DNA of 64,000 nt, taken from assembly GCA_003133685.1 (NCBI GenBank), contig PKYQ01000018.1, forward strand, positions 1-64,000, in the 5' to 3' direction. The notes below the pieces were generated by a model that searched no databases, was not told the DNA's origin, and was given only the letters and a program-made list of their open reading frames with translations. Shown piece by piece: positions 1 to 8,531 of the stretch (positions are counted from its first letter, which is position 1; every line of letters starts with the position of its first letter). The DNA comes from Acidimicrobiaceae bacterium. GTDB lineage: Bacteria > Actinomycetota > Acidimicrobiia > Acidimicrobiales > RAAP-2. A program made the translations under genes and the position numbers.

Positions 1-372
1 GTGACGCCGGTGACGCCGGTGATCGTAACGGCAAAGACGACGAAGAGTACGTCGTCAGTCGGCAACAGCTTCTCGAGCGTGACCACGTCGACCGCGAAGC
101 CTGTCGCGCCGATCTCGAACGCGAACGCGATGAGCGGCGAACTGTCCGGAACGCTCAACCCCGGCTTCGAATCCGTCGACGTGCCGCTCCTCGGACCAGG
201 AAACTGGACATTTTCGGCGAGCGGGTCAACAAACCAATCACTCAACTGCGGGGCCGACACCAGTCCGGTCGAGCGTCAGGTCGTCGTGGGCTCCAACCAG
301 AGCTGTCAGCTGGAGATCGCTTCTACCTCGGTCGGGACGTCGCTCACGTGGCAGCTAACTCCCAACACTTAA
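1..372 (+). CDS. Hypothetical probable extracytoplasmic protein, 5' partial
   Basis: The frame is open from the first base of the window, so the true start probably lies upstream; the GTG at base 1 may be an ordinary internal valine codon. The visible 123 residues are rich in Ser, Thr, Asn and Val, have no membrane segment, and contain two cysteines about 20 residues apart (in SLNCGADTS and QSCQLEI). This composition is typical of exported beta-rich domains, but I do not recognise a family. Its stop codon lies inside the start of the next gene (25 bp overlap), which suggests co-transcription with the BTAD protein. Confidence 0.55.
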   Translation: MTPVTPVIVTAKTTKSTSSVGNSFSSVTTSTAKPVAPISNANAMSGELSGTLNPGFESVDVPLLGPGNWTFSASGSTNQSLNCGADTSPVERQVVVGSNQSCQLEIASTSVGTSLTWQLTPNT

Positions 373-2087
373 AGCGTTTCGTTGCACCCCTCCAGGGCAC
401 GGCTTTGGCCATCTATTTCGTGTTGTTGCCCTACGTGGTCCTCACGAAGTGGCACCGCACGCAACGACAGAACGACGGGACGTTGGTGCGCGCCTTGCTC
501 GTCGCCCTCGCACTGTTCTGGTGCGCCTTCCTCTTGCAGGTTGTGCGCGAGATGTGGCGCCTTCGCCGGGGTGGACCGGCAGGTTCGGGCGGCAGTGCGT
601 GGCTCGCCGGCGGTCTGGTCACACTCTTGTCGTTTCTCATACCCACGTCGGCGGGCGCGCTCGCGCCGATCACGGCAACGCCGTCTTCGAGCGTCACGAG
701 TTCGCTCGCGATGTCACCGTCACGCCACGCGCCCCTTAAGACACCGCGGCGAATGCCGGTTCCGTGGTCGTCCGGTGAGGGCATCATGCCCCTCGCCCTG
801 ATGGCAAAGCGTCGGAGCGACTTAATTCGCCAACATCAGTTCACCGATGACAAGTACGACGTAGATGAGTCCATCGAACTCCTGCGAGCCCTCAACCCGA
901 CGCTGCTGAGCCAATTGCGTGAGATGATCGGCGAGCGGCGTGACGGCGTCGTCGACGTCCCAAACTCCATCGAGACATCGGCAACGGCGACGCAGTGCGT
1001 CGACGCGTACGTCGCGTGCGCGCTCGCACCATCGCCGTTCGGCACGCTGGTCAGTTTTGCTCGCGAAGGCGGCACCCTGGCGATCCTCCCTACATGGAGC
1101 AGTCGCGACGTCATGGAAGCGACGGTGACGCTCCACTCCGGGAAACTGGTGTTCGCGGACAATGAGCCGGAGCTGCTGCGAGCGCTCGCAACACGAAGCG
1201 TCCGCAACACCGTCGTTGTCTACCTCGGGGACCGCGGCGAACTCGACGATGAATTGATCGCCTGTTCGATCACCCTGGCGCCGTACAGCGAGCAGCCCCG
1301 GAGGCTCCCGACATCAGCGTGGTCGACCATCGCACCAATCCCACGTCACGGCGGCATTCGCGTCGAACTCCTTCGCGCCGAGCCGAACATTGTTGGACTC
1401 GTCGAGCCGCTTACGCCGACACTTCGACGTCGCGGCGTGGAGATGCTCGCCTATTTGGCCATGCACCGTCATGAACCCATCACCGGTGAACGCCTTCGCA
1501 CTCGGGTTTTGACGCACGCCGACGTCGACGCGTCCCTTCGAACCCTCGCGAACACCGCGAGCGTGGTTCGACGAAGCGCGGGGTCCGATGACCAGGGGCC
1601 GCGTCTTCACGCCGTCACTTCGTCGGGTCTCTACGTGACCCACGGCATCACCAGCGACGTTGAAGTGTTCACGACCCTCATCTCTCGGGCCCGTCAGCTC
1701 ACCAACGCCGAAGCCGCTCCCCTCGCCCACCAGGCCCTCGCGATGGTGAAGGGCGAGCCGCTCGCCAGTGCGCTTCGCGGATTCGAGTGGTTTCTCGCGG
1801 AGGGATACGGCGCGCGCCTCGCGCGTGACGGTGAGTGGGCCGCGCTCGCACTGCACCACGACGCGCTCACGAACGGCCGCTACGAAATGGCATTCTGGGC
1901 GCTGCAGCAGGGATTGCTCATCGATCCCTACAGTGACGTGCTGTTAGACGCGACTGCGCGCGTGCCGCGCTTACGCGAGTTTGGACGCGATGGAAGTGGC
2001 CTTGCGCAAGACCTGGCCGTCGGCCCCGGCCGCGCTGTAGCGATGAGCTGGTCGTTGTACGGCTTCAGCAATCAAGTCACGAAGTAA
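348..2087 (+). CDS. Membrane-anchored BTAD-type regulator-like protein
   Basis: The 579-residue protein has hydrophobic segments near residues 12-30, 48-65 and 86-105, then a variable middle. The C-terminal half (about residues 330-560) looks like a winged-helix plus bacterial transcriptional activator domain (BTAD): a segment beginning LRRRGVEMLAYLAMH, then alpha-helical repeats ending in ALQQGLLIDPYSD. BTAD folds occur in SARP activators, and membrane-tethered versions occur in actinobacteria beside secretion or pilus genes. The start is a GTG overlapping the preceding gene. I see no enzyme motif. The last 117 bp are antisense to the 3' end of the D-Ala-D-Ala ligase gene, an unusually long convergent overlap. 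The BTAD assignment rests on pattern only. Confidence 0.7.
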   Translation: MAANSQHLKRFVAPLQGTALAIYFVLLPYVVLTKWHRTQRQNDGTLVRALLVALALFWCAFLLQVVREMWRLRRGGPAGSGGSAWLAGGLVTLLSFLIPTSAGALAPITATPSSSVTSSLAMSPSRHAPLKTPRRMPVPWSSGEGIMPLALMAKRRSDLIRQHQFTDDKYDVDESIELLRALNPTLLSQLREMIGERRDGVVDVPNSIETSATATQCVDAYVACALAPSPFGTLVSFAREGGTLAILPTWSSRDVMEATVTLHSGKLVFADNEPELLRALATRSVRNTVVVYLGDRGELDDELIACSITLAPYSEQPRRLPTSAWSTIAPIPRHGGIRVELLRAEPNIVGLVEPLTPTLRRRGVEMLAYLAMHRHEPITGERLRTRVLTHADVDASLRTLANTASVVRRSAGSDDQGPRLHAVTSSGLYVTHGITSDVEVFTTLISRARQLTNAEAAPLAHQALAMVKGEPLASALRGFEWFLAEGYGARLARDGEWAALALHHDALTNGRYEMAFWALQQGLLIDPYSDVLLDATARVPRLREFGRDGSGLAQDLAVGPGRAVAMSWSLYGFSNQVTK

Positions 2088-3074
2088 TTCGCCAAAGGCG
2101 AGCGGCGGGTCGACGAAGAGGTGCTTGGCGAGAGATCCTGGGATCGTGTTGATCTCGTTGACGTACAGTTCGTCGTCACCACTGAGAAAGTCCACGCGCG
2201 CCACGCCGCGAACTGAGGCCACCTCAGCGATCTGCGCCGTGTAATGCCGGACTGCGTCGGCTTGGGCTTCGGGCATCACCGCGGGCAGCTCACGCGGCGC
2301 CGACACCATCCCTTCGCCACCCACGTACTTGTCGCGGTAATCCAGGATCTCGGACCGGTCGGTGCGTCGAAGCGGCCGTTCGATCGCCGAGAGGGTGAGC
2401 GCGGGATAGGTACGCACGGCGATCTGGATATCCGCCAAGTCCGAGCGGTACGGCTCAACGACGCATCCGAGGACGAGGTGCGGATTCGATGAGAGCCGAG
2501 CTCGGGCCGTCGTCACGTCCGCCACGACATCGATACCGATCGAAGACCCGCCAAATCGCGGCTTCAATATGTACGGGCCGTCGAAGGGCAGTGTCGTGGT
2601 CGAGGCGTCGAGTAATACGCGCGGCAACGTGGGGATGCCCACCGATCCCACGACCACGCCAAAGGACCATTTGTCCATCCCGAGCGCCGCGCCGGCGACC
2701 GTCGGTCCGGTGTAACAAATACCTGCGAGGTCGAGCGCGGCTTGCAGCGAGCCGTCCTCGCCCGGCCCGCCGTGAGTAGCGAGGACCACGGCCTCCAGAT
2801 CAACCGCGCGATCCTTACCCATCCGGGCACTCGCGAAGAAGCCGCCCCGATCACCGAGGCGCAGACTGAGTTCACTCGAACCCTTGGGCAGACCGTCCAG
2901 GAACGCCTCGGCCTCGACGCCGCGCGGCACGCTATAGAACGCACCCGTTTTGGTCCAGTAGATGCCGATCGCGTCGGAGCCGGATCGCTCCAATTCGTGG
3001 AGGGCCAGAAGTCCCGTGAGTATCGAGATGTCGTGCTCCGGCGTCGGTCCACCGAACAGGACGCCTACGCTCAT
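1971..3074 (-). CDS. ddl: D-alanine--D-alanine ligase family protein
   Basis: This ATP-grasp enzyme is predicted to join two D-alanines for the peptidoglycan stem peptide. Visible family features are the N-terminal VLFGGPTPEHDIS motif, the HGGPGEDGSLQAALDLAGI segment, the ATP-grasp strand PYILKPRFGGSSIGI, and the C-terminal metal-binding stretch VNEINTIPGSLAKHLF. The omega-loop reads DYRDKYVGGEG. The Tyr of KY corresponds to Tyr216 of E. coli DdlB, the residue associated with D-Ala-D-Ala rather than D-Ala-D-Lac synthesis. I chose the ATG at 3074 (367 aa); the ORF track uses a TTG six codons upstream. It is the third gene of an operon after a hydrolase and a MurF-like ligase. Whether it is the only Ddl of the genome cannot be judged here. 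Confidence 0.9.
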   Translation of the reverse strand: MSVGVLFGGPTPEHDISILTGLLALHELERSGSDAIGIYWTKTGAFYSVPRGVEAEAFLDGLPKGSSELSLRLGDRGGFFASARMGKDRAVDLEAVVLATHGGPGEDGSLQAALDLAGICYTGPTVAGAALGMDKWSFGVVVGSVGIPTLPRVLLDASTTTLPFDGPYILKPRFGGSSIGIDVVADVTTARARLSSNPHLVLGCVVEPYRSDLADIQIAVRTYPALTLSAIERPLRRTDRSEILDYRDKYVGGEGMVSAPRELPAVMPEAQADAVRHYTAQIAEVASVRGVARVDFLSGDDELYVNEINTIPGSLAKHLFVDPPLAFGELLRDLIAEAVQRPAHRYSAAGADGQVLRKATSIASKLA

Positions 3075-3104
3075 CGGGATTCTCGCAGCCAAGTCATGTG
3101 AGCA

Positions 3105-4769
3105 TCAAGGGTAGTGGTCGGGCAGGTCATTGAGATACAACACGCCGTCACCGCGCACCAGCGCCGATCGAACCCACGTGACGGCTTCGTCACGAGTGTT
3201 GAACCGGCGAACCGGCCCTTCGAACCCGGCCATGAGCGGCACGGCATTCGTGCGATTGACGATTACGAGTTCGGACCCGTTGAACGCGATCTTTCTCGCG
3301 AGGGCGAGGTTCTCCCCGTACTGTTCGCGACCGAGCTCGACGAGGCCGGGCGTGACGACGACGCGCCGACCGGTGAGCGTCAGATTCTTAAGTACCTTGA
3401 GCGCCGACGCGGCACTCGCCGGATTGGCGTTGAAGGTGTCGTCGATGACCTCAACGCCGGATGCGGCGGTGACGACGTTCGAACGATTCTCGATGGCGCT
3501 CACTCGACGGACTCGATCGAACAGTCCACCCTTATCGACGTCGAGTTCGAGGGCGGCGGCTAACGCGCAGGCCAGGTTGGTCGGCTGCACACCCACGATC
3601 GCCGGCCCCACGCCGATGACGGCGCCGTCGATGCTCACGGTCCAGTTCGCTCCCTCGACACTCACGCGCACCGACGCCGATTCATTCGTCGAACCAGCCG
3701 TGCGCACGCGCTTGCCGGACTCGGCGAGCTTCTGGGGCCAACGCGCCAACACCAGGTCGTCGACGTTGACGATCACGACGGAGGCGTGCTCGGTTATCTC
3801 GTATTTCGCACCCTCGATGACCTCCAGGCGCTTCATGCGTTCCAGGTGGACCGGTCCGATCGCCGTCACTATGGCGATCTCGGGTACGCACCACGAACAG
3901 AGCGACCGTATCTCGCCGGGGCCGTACGTCCCCATTTCCGCGACGAACACCCTCGTGCCGTCGGCCAGGTTCTCGTTGATGGCCCGCGAGAGACCGGCGC
4001 GGTTGTTGAAACTACGAGGCGTGACGACGACGCCGTCCTCGCCCATGAGTTGGGCGAGGTGGTTCTTGGTCGAGGTCTTGCCGTAAGAGCCGGTGATGGC
4101 GACGACGCGCGGATGCACCTGGTGCAGCCGCGCGACGGCCTGGTCGACGAACCTCTTTGATTGGTGCTCTTCGTAGGGCTTGAGGACACGCGTCGTGAGG
4201 TCGAGGATGACGGGGACGGCCCACACCACAACGGCGGCCGGGAACCACGGCCGCGACGCGACCAGTCCGACGAACGCGATGGCGAGTGACACGACCGTGG
4301 CCACGAGCGCGGTGGTCGTCGCTCTTCGCGTCCACACCAGTGGGCCCGTTCGACCTTTGATCGAGAGTCCCCACGGACAGAACAGTCCGTAAACCACGGC
4401 GACCGCGACGAGCGCGATTTCATTCTTGAAAAAGACCGAAACGACGAAAGCGAAAATCAGAACGTGCGACAAGGTAATCGGACGACGCGCTCCACGTTCG
4501 AGCTTCGGCCTCAGTCGATCCTGTTCGTAGCGGGGTGCGCCCTGAAAGTCGTCGCGCGGCGCCGTTCGCACCGCGACGTCGAGTTGAGCGATCCGAACTT
4601 TCGGCTTTGGGATCGTCGCGATCTGCGGCGAGGACCAGCGACCGACGAAGCGGGCCATCGCGCTCGGCTCGTAGTGTTCGCGCTGCAGGACCCGCAACCA
4701 ACGAAGTATCTGTACGGCGTACGCGGCACTGAGCGTGACGACGAAGAGAAGATCGAGCGCGACGTGCAC
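3105..4769 (-). CDS. Membrane-anchored MurF-like Mur ligase
   Basis: The C-terminal two thirds is a Mur ligase. The P-loop is ITGSYGKTST (about residues 225-234), the central domain has SFNNRAGLSRAI and FVAEMGTYGPGEI, and the last domain has DDTFNANPASAASALKVL, which is most like MurF (D-alanyl-D-alanine-adding enzyme). Unlike standard cytosolic MurF of about 450 aa, this 554-residue protein has hydrophobic segments at about 3-20, 102-134 and 151-190, so it is predicted to sit on the inner face of the membrane. Its start ATG overlaps the upstream hydrolase stop, and ddl follows 30 bp downstream, so the product of Ddl would be its natural substrate. It could be the main MurF, or a paralog acting on a different glycan or lipid-linked precursor. 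Confidence 0.85.
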   Translation of the reverse strand: MHVALDLLFVVTLSAAYAVQILRWLRVLQREHYEPSAMARFVGRWSSPQIATIPKPKVRIAQLDVAVRTAPRDDFQGAPRYEQDRLRPKLERGARRPITLSHVLIFAFVVSVFFKNEIALVAVAVVYGLFCPWGLSIKGRTGPLVWTRRATTTALVATVVSLAIAFVGLVASRPWFPAAVVVWAVPVILDLTTRVLKPYEEHQSKRFVDQAVARLHQVHPRVVAITGSYGKTSTKNHLAQLMGEDGVVVTPRSFNNRAGLSRAINENLADGTRVFVAEMGTYGPGEIRSLCSWCVPEIAIVTAIGPVHLERMKRLEVIEGAKYEITEHASVVIVNVDDLVLARWPQKLAESGKRVRTAGSTNESASVRVSVEGANWTVSIDGAVIGVGPAIVGVQPTNLACALAAALELDVDKGGLFDRVRRVSAIENRSNVVTAASGVEVIDDTFNANPASAASALKVLKNLTLTGRRVVVTPGLVELGREQYGENLALARKIAFNGSELVIVNRTNAVPLMAGFEGPVRRFNTRDEAVTWVRSALVRGDGVLYLNDLPDHYP

Positions 4770-5521
4770 TAGACCAACGCCCCCACGACGTTCGCCAATT
4801 CTCCAGGCGCCTCGGTCGGGAGGAGGTGGCCAACACCGGGAAGTGACTTCACAGTGTGGGTGCTAGTCAAGAGTGAGCTGGCTCGCGTGGCAACGCCGAG
4901 GGGAACTTCGCGATCCTCTTCGCCCCACAGAAAGGTCACGGGAACATCGAGACGGGCGAGCTCCACTTCGTAACTCTCATTGACGCTCGCCACCAATACG
5001 TCACGCATCACCCCGCTCGCATTGCGGTAGTCACGCGAACCGTATTTCTGGCGAGCCTCCTCCATGCGTTTTGCACTCACGAGCCCGCGAGCATGGAGCC
5101 AGCGCAGCATTCGGTACGCCACCGGCGAAGGACGTGACGACGGACGGCGCAGGAGCGGCGCACCGGTCAGCACTAGTGAGCGCACGCATTCGGGATGATT
5201 TGCCGCCACCACGCACGCCACGGTCCCACCGAAGGAGTGTCCGACCAACACGAACGGTCCCCCGCCGATTTCCTTTAGCGCGGGCATCACGAGTTCGGCG
5301 TACAGGCGGGCCCCGCCCGCGGCGGCGGGCGCCGGCGAGGCGCCGAAACCCGGGAGGTCGAGAGCGACCGAAGCGACGCCGCGTCGCGCCAGTTCGGTCG
5401 CGGCCGCGGCGAAATCCTGACCTCGACGAGCCCACCCGTGCAGCCAGATAATCCGCACCGGACCTTGGCCGTACGGCTCACCGAAAATATTTCCGTCGCC
5501 GTAGGCACGCAGCACGTACAT
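4769..5521 (-). CDS. Alpha/beta hydrolase
   Basis: The 250-residue protein is a single alpha/beta hydrolase domain. It has an oxyanion-hole segment IIWLHGWARRG, the nucleophile elbow LVGHSFGG with Ser at residue 96, an acid candidate in WGEEDREVP, and a catalytic His in VGHLLPTE near the C-terminus. There is no signal peptide, so it should act in the cytoplasm. It is the first gene of an operon with the MurF-like ligase and Ddl (ATGA-type overlap), which suggests a cell-envelope-related ester or amide substrate. The actual substrate cannot be read from the sequence. The 295 bp upstream, shared with the divergent helicase gene, hold no recognisable gene. Confidence 0.85.
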   Translation of the reverse strand: MYVLRAYGDGNIFGEPYGQGPVRIIWLHGWARRGQDFAAAATELARRGVASVALDLPGFGASPAPAAAGGARLYAELVMPALKEIGGGPFVLVGHSFGGTVACVVAANHPECVRSLVLTGAPLLRRPSSRPSPVAYRMLRWLHARGLVSAKRMEEARQKYGSRDYRNASGVMRDVLVASVNESYEVELARLDVPVTFLWGEEDREVPLGVATRASSLLTSTHTVKSLPGVGHLLPTEAPGELANVVGALV

Positions 5522-5816
5522 CAGGTTACAAAAGACCGGTCAACGTACGAACCACTGCCCAATCCCGGGCGGCGTTACCCCCACCCCTTCCACTACCTAC
5601 GCCAACGGTGACGACTCCTGTGCGGGCGGCGTCGTTCTGCTCTGGTCACGGTCTCCGCGTCCCCGCCTTGGTGGTTCGGCCTCACGGTCCCTCGGATAAG
5701 CGTTGCGCGTCTCGGGTCGGTGCCCGTGTCAATGGTTCATTCGAAATCGCCGTCGCTACTGCCATGGTGCGCGGCTCTCGGCCACGTCACGCCCTCCCGG
5801 TAGCGTCGTGGTGACC

Positions 5817-7430
5817 ATGGATGAAACCACCTTTACGCGCGACTTGCTCGTCGGGCTAACGCCCGAACAGCGCGAGGCCGTCATGTCGTCGTCGCGCCGT
5901 CTGCTCGTTCGCGCGACCGCCGGTTCCGGCAAGACGCACGTCCTCGGACTTCGCATTCAACGTCGGATCGCCGACGACGAAATCAGCGCCGACCAAGTCC
6001 TCGCGATGACCTTCACGCGAAAGGCCGGCGACGAACTGCGCAAGCGACTCTTTCGCGCCGGAATTCGCGACGTGCGCGCCGGCACCTTCCACAAGATGGC
6101 GCTCAATATCGTGACGCAGTACCGCGAGGACCATCACCTCAAGCCGTTCACCCTGGAGCCGAGTCGGCGACGTTTGGTGGCGGCCCTCGCGGTGCAGTTG
6201 CGCGACGGCGGCGACCTGAGACTCGATGAGTGGCAGCTCCCCCGGGTTGAGCAAGAGATCGGTTGGGCGCTCTCTCAGGGCTTCACCGGTGCGCAGTACG
6301 TCAAGAACGTGCGCAAGTTGCGACGCGAGGCACCACTGGCCCCGTCGCAGTTCGCTGAAGTGCTCGACCGATACGTCGGACTCTGTCGCTCGCGCGGGGT
6401 CCTCGACTTTGACCTTTTGCTCTCCGAAGCGATAGCGCTCTTGACCGACGAGGCGAACGTCCTCGCGTCGTTTCGACACCGCACCAAGTCGCTCTACGTG
6501 GACGAAGCCCAGGACATGAACCCACTGCAGTTTTCGTTGCTCCGACAGATGGCCGGCGACGACCCCGATCTGTTCTGTGTCGGCGACCCGAATCAATCCA
6601 TCTACGGATTCAACGGCGCCAATCCCCAACTCCTCCAGGAGATCGTGCGCACCTGGCCCGACACCGTGGTGCTCGACCTCACGCGAAACCATCGTTCGAC
6701 CGCTCACATCATCGAGGTGGCGAGCACGTTGCTCGAAGACGGGGCCGCCCGCATCGTGCCCGCGAAGGACGACGGTGACGTGCCGATGGTGCGCGCCTAC
6801 AACACCGACGCCGAAGAGGCCGAGCACGTGGCCACGTGGCTGTCCGCCAATCATCAGTCCGGTACGACGTGGCGTTCGATGGCGGTTCTCTCGCGCACGA
6901 ACGCCCAGCTCGAAGTCGTGGCCGGCTACCTCGACACCGCGGGCATTCCCAACGAGCGTCGAGGTCCCGAGCATTCACCGGCCTCCGATCTCTTCGTGGC
7001 GCCTGATACCTCGGCGCGTCGAACCGACGACGAGCAGCACGACGCCGTCGCCTTGTCGACGATTCACCGCGCAAAGGGACTCGAGTTCAAACACGTCGCG
7101 GCGATCGGGTGGGGCGAAGGGCAGTTGCCGAATTACAACGCGACCACGCCAGTCGAACTGGCCGAGGAACAACGACTCGCCTACGTGGCGCTCAGTCGCG
7201 CCGAGGACTCCGTACTCATTACTTGGAGTCGAGGTCGTAACGATCCGCGCTATCCCGATCGCGCTCCGTCAAGGTTCCTCGCGCCGATTGAAAAGGCCAT
7301 CGCCGCAATCGAAGCCCGCAATGCGCCACTCACCGGCGAGGCGCGCCGGGCCCGGCTGGCCGCGATTCGTGCCGAGTTGGAGTCGTCCGACGCCCTCGCG
7401 CCCATCGATCAACCGAGGACGTTGCGATAA
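5817..7430 (+). CDS. Short UvrD/PcrA-like superfamily 1 DNA helicase
   Basis: ATP-dependent 3'-5' SF1A helicase or translocase. Motifs in order: Q-motif/Walker A (LTPEQREAV then ATAGSGKT, residues about 15-40), motif Ia (AMTFTRKAGDELRKR), Walker B (LYVDEAQDMNPLQ), motif III (GDPNQSIYGFNGA), motif IV (LTRNHRST), motif V (STIHRAKGLEFKHV) and motif VI (YVALSRAED). I chose ATG 5817 because Q-motif spacing is then normal; the longer ORF-track start adds 38 unlikely residues. At 537 residues it is shorter than typical UvrD/PcrA (about 700), mainly through small 1B/2B subdomains and no C-terminal tail. It resembles the actinobacterial UvrD2-like class, but no HRDC domain is seen. No convincing ribosome-binding site precedes the start. 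Confidence 0.92.
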   Translation: MDETTFTRDLLVGLTPEQREAVMSSSRRLLVRATAGSGKTHVLGLRIQRRIADDEISADQVLAMTFTRKAGDELRKRLFRAGIRDVRAGTFHKMALNIVTQYREDHHLKPFTLEPSRRRLVAALAVQLRDGGDLRLDEWQLPRVEQEIGWALSQGFTGAQYVKNVRKLRREAPLAPSQFAEVLDRYVGLCRSRGVLDFDLLLSEAIALLTDEANVLASFRHRTKSLYVDEAQDMNPLQFSLLRQMAGDDPDLFCVGDPNQSIYGFNGANPQLLQEIVRTWPDTVVLDLTRNHRSTAHIIEVASTLLEDGAARIVPAKDDGDVPMVRAYNTDAEEAEHVATWLSANHQSGTTWRSMAVLSRTNAQLEVVAGYLDTAGIPNERRGPEHSPASDLFVAPDTSARRTDDEQHDAVALSTIHRAKGLEFKHVAAIGWGEGQLPNYNATTPVELAEEQRLAYVALSRAEDSVLITWSRGRNDPRYPDRAPSRFLAPIEKAIAAIEARNAPLTGEARRARLAAIRAELESSDALAPIDQPRTLR

Positions 7431-7476
7431 AAGACCACGGATATAGTTCGCTCGAGGGACTATTCGGAGGCAGCGC

Positions 7477-8274
7477 ATGACGGACGTGGCGAATCGATTC
7501 ACTGAAAACCAAGAACAACTCGTCTTCAACGTTCCGCCGACCTTTGCGACGATCGAAGCCGAGCGCCGTCACCGCAAGGAGCGTCTCGCCGGAGCCCTTC
7601 GCATATTCGGCAAGTTGGGCTTCTCCGAGGGCGTCGCCGGGCACATCACGGCCCGTGACCCCGAACTGCTCGACCACTTCTGGGTCAATCCCTTCGGCAT
7701 GAACTTTCGCCACATCCGGGTTTCGGACTTGATCCTCGTCAACCACGAAGGTCAAGTCGTCGAGGGTAAACGCCCGGTCAATCGAGCGGCGTTCGTGATC
7801 CACGCGGCCGTGCACGCCGCGCGGCCTGACGTCATCGCCGCGGCGCACGCCCATTCGGTCTACGGCAAGGCGTTCTCCTCACTCGGTCGAGAGCTCGACC
7901 CGATCACCCAAGACGCCTGCATCTTCTTCGAGGACCACGTGCTCGTCACTGAAGGGGGCGGACGTATCGTGCTCGATGAGGAGAGCGGACGCATTCTCGC
8001 CAAGGGCCTCGGTGACAAAAAGGCCGCCATTCACCAGAATCACGGACTGTTCACGGTTGGTCAAACGGTTGACGAAGCGGCGTGGTGGTTCATCACGATG
8101 GAGCGCACGTGTCAAGCGCAGCTGTTGGCCGAGGCGGCCGGCACTCCGAAACTCGTGAACGCCGACGACGCCCGCTACACGTGTGAGCAGACCGGCTATC
8201 CCCTCGCGGGCTGGTTCTCGTTTCAACCACTGTGGGACGACATCGTTAAGACCGACCCCGAACTGTTCGACTAG
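7477..8274 (+). CDS. Class II aldolase/adducin family protein
   Basis: 265-residue zinc-dependent class II aldolase fold. The substrate-phosphate-type loop GHITARDPE, the HAHSVYGK metal-binding pair (His-x-His), and the third zinc histidine region HQNHGLFTVG are all present. A good ribosome-binding site (GGAGGCAGC) precedes the ATG. Family members cleave sugar phosphates (fuculose-, ribulose-phosphate), but many actinobacterial homologues of this longer type act on other hydroxy-acid or diketone substrates, so no specific reaction is assigned. The downstream relic of a ThDP-dependent decarboxylase suggests that a small catabolic operon once existed here. Confidence 0.88.
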   Translation: MTDVANRFTENQEQLVFNVPPTFATIEAERRHRKERLAGALRIFGKLGFSEGVAGHITARDPELLDHFWVNPFGMNFRHIRVSDLILVNHEGQVVEGKRPVNRAAFVIHAAVHAARPDVIAAAHAHSVYGKAFSSLGRELDPITQDACIFFEDHVLVTEGGGRIVLDEESGRILAKGLGDKKAAIHQNHGLFTVGQTVDEAAWWFITMERTCQAQLLAEAAGTPKLVNADDARYTCEQTGYPLAGWFSFQPLWDDIVKTDPELFD

Positions 8275-8310
8275 TCCGTGGCCGCGTACACGCGCCGCGA
8301 GCATCGAGCG

Positions 8311-8531
8311 ATGACGTCGGTCAATGGGACCCACGCGCTCTTCGCCACGCTGAAGGCGCACGGCATCACGACGTACTTTTCTAATCCGGGCATCTGACGG
8401 GAGGGTCCGTTGGGATAGGACTCCCTCAGGCCCTCGGCGCGGCCGACGAACTCGTGACGGCGTTATCGAGTTCCTACGCGACGCCCGGTCCAACGTTCAT
8501 CGAAGCGATCCCGGCGAAGGGACTCAGCTAG
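8311..8531 (+). pseudogene. Relic of a ThDP-dependent decarboxylase/acetolactate-synthase-like gene
   Basis: An ATG at 8311 opens a 28-codon frame (MTSVNGTHALFATLKAHGIT..YFSNPGI) that ends at a TGA. It matches the N-terminus of benzoylformate-decarboxylase/acetolactate-synthase-like proteins, which read NGA.ALL.TL...G...F.NPGT. Directly after, the sequence GSVGIGLPQALGAA is the ThDP-domain glycine-rich segment of the same family, and it runs on to the typical C-terminal end PGPTFIEAIPAKG before a TAG. An enzyme of about 550 residues is therefore reduced to three colinear fragments by large internal deletions. It lies 36 bp behind the aldolase gene on the same strand. The TAG overlaps the xth stop as CTAG. 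The family is inferred by eye. Confidence 0.65.

Noticed and set aside
5856-6974. 372-codon minus-strand ORF
   Set aside because: Antisense to the UvrD-like helicase motifs; shadow frame.
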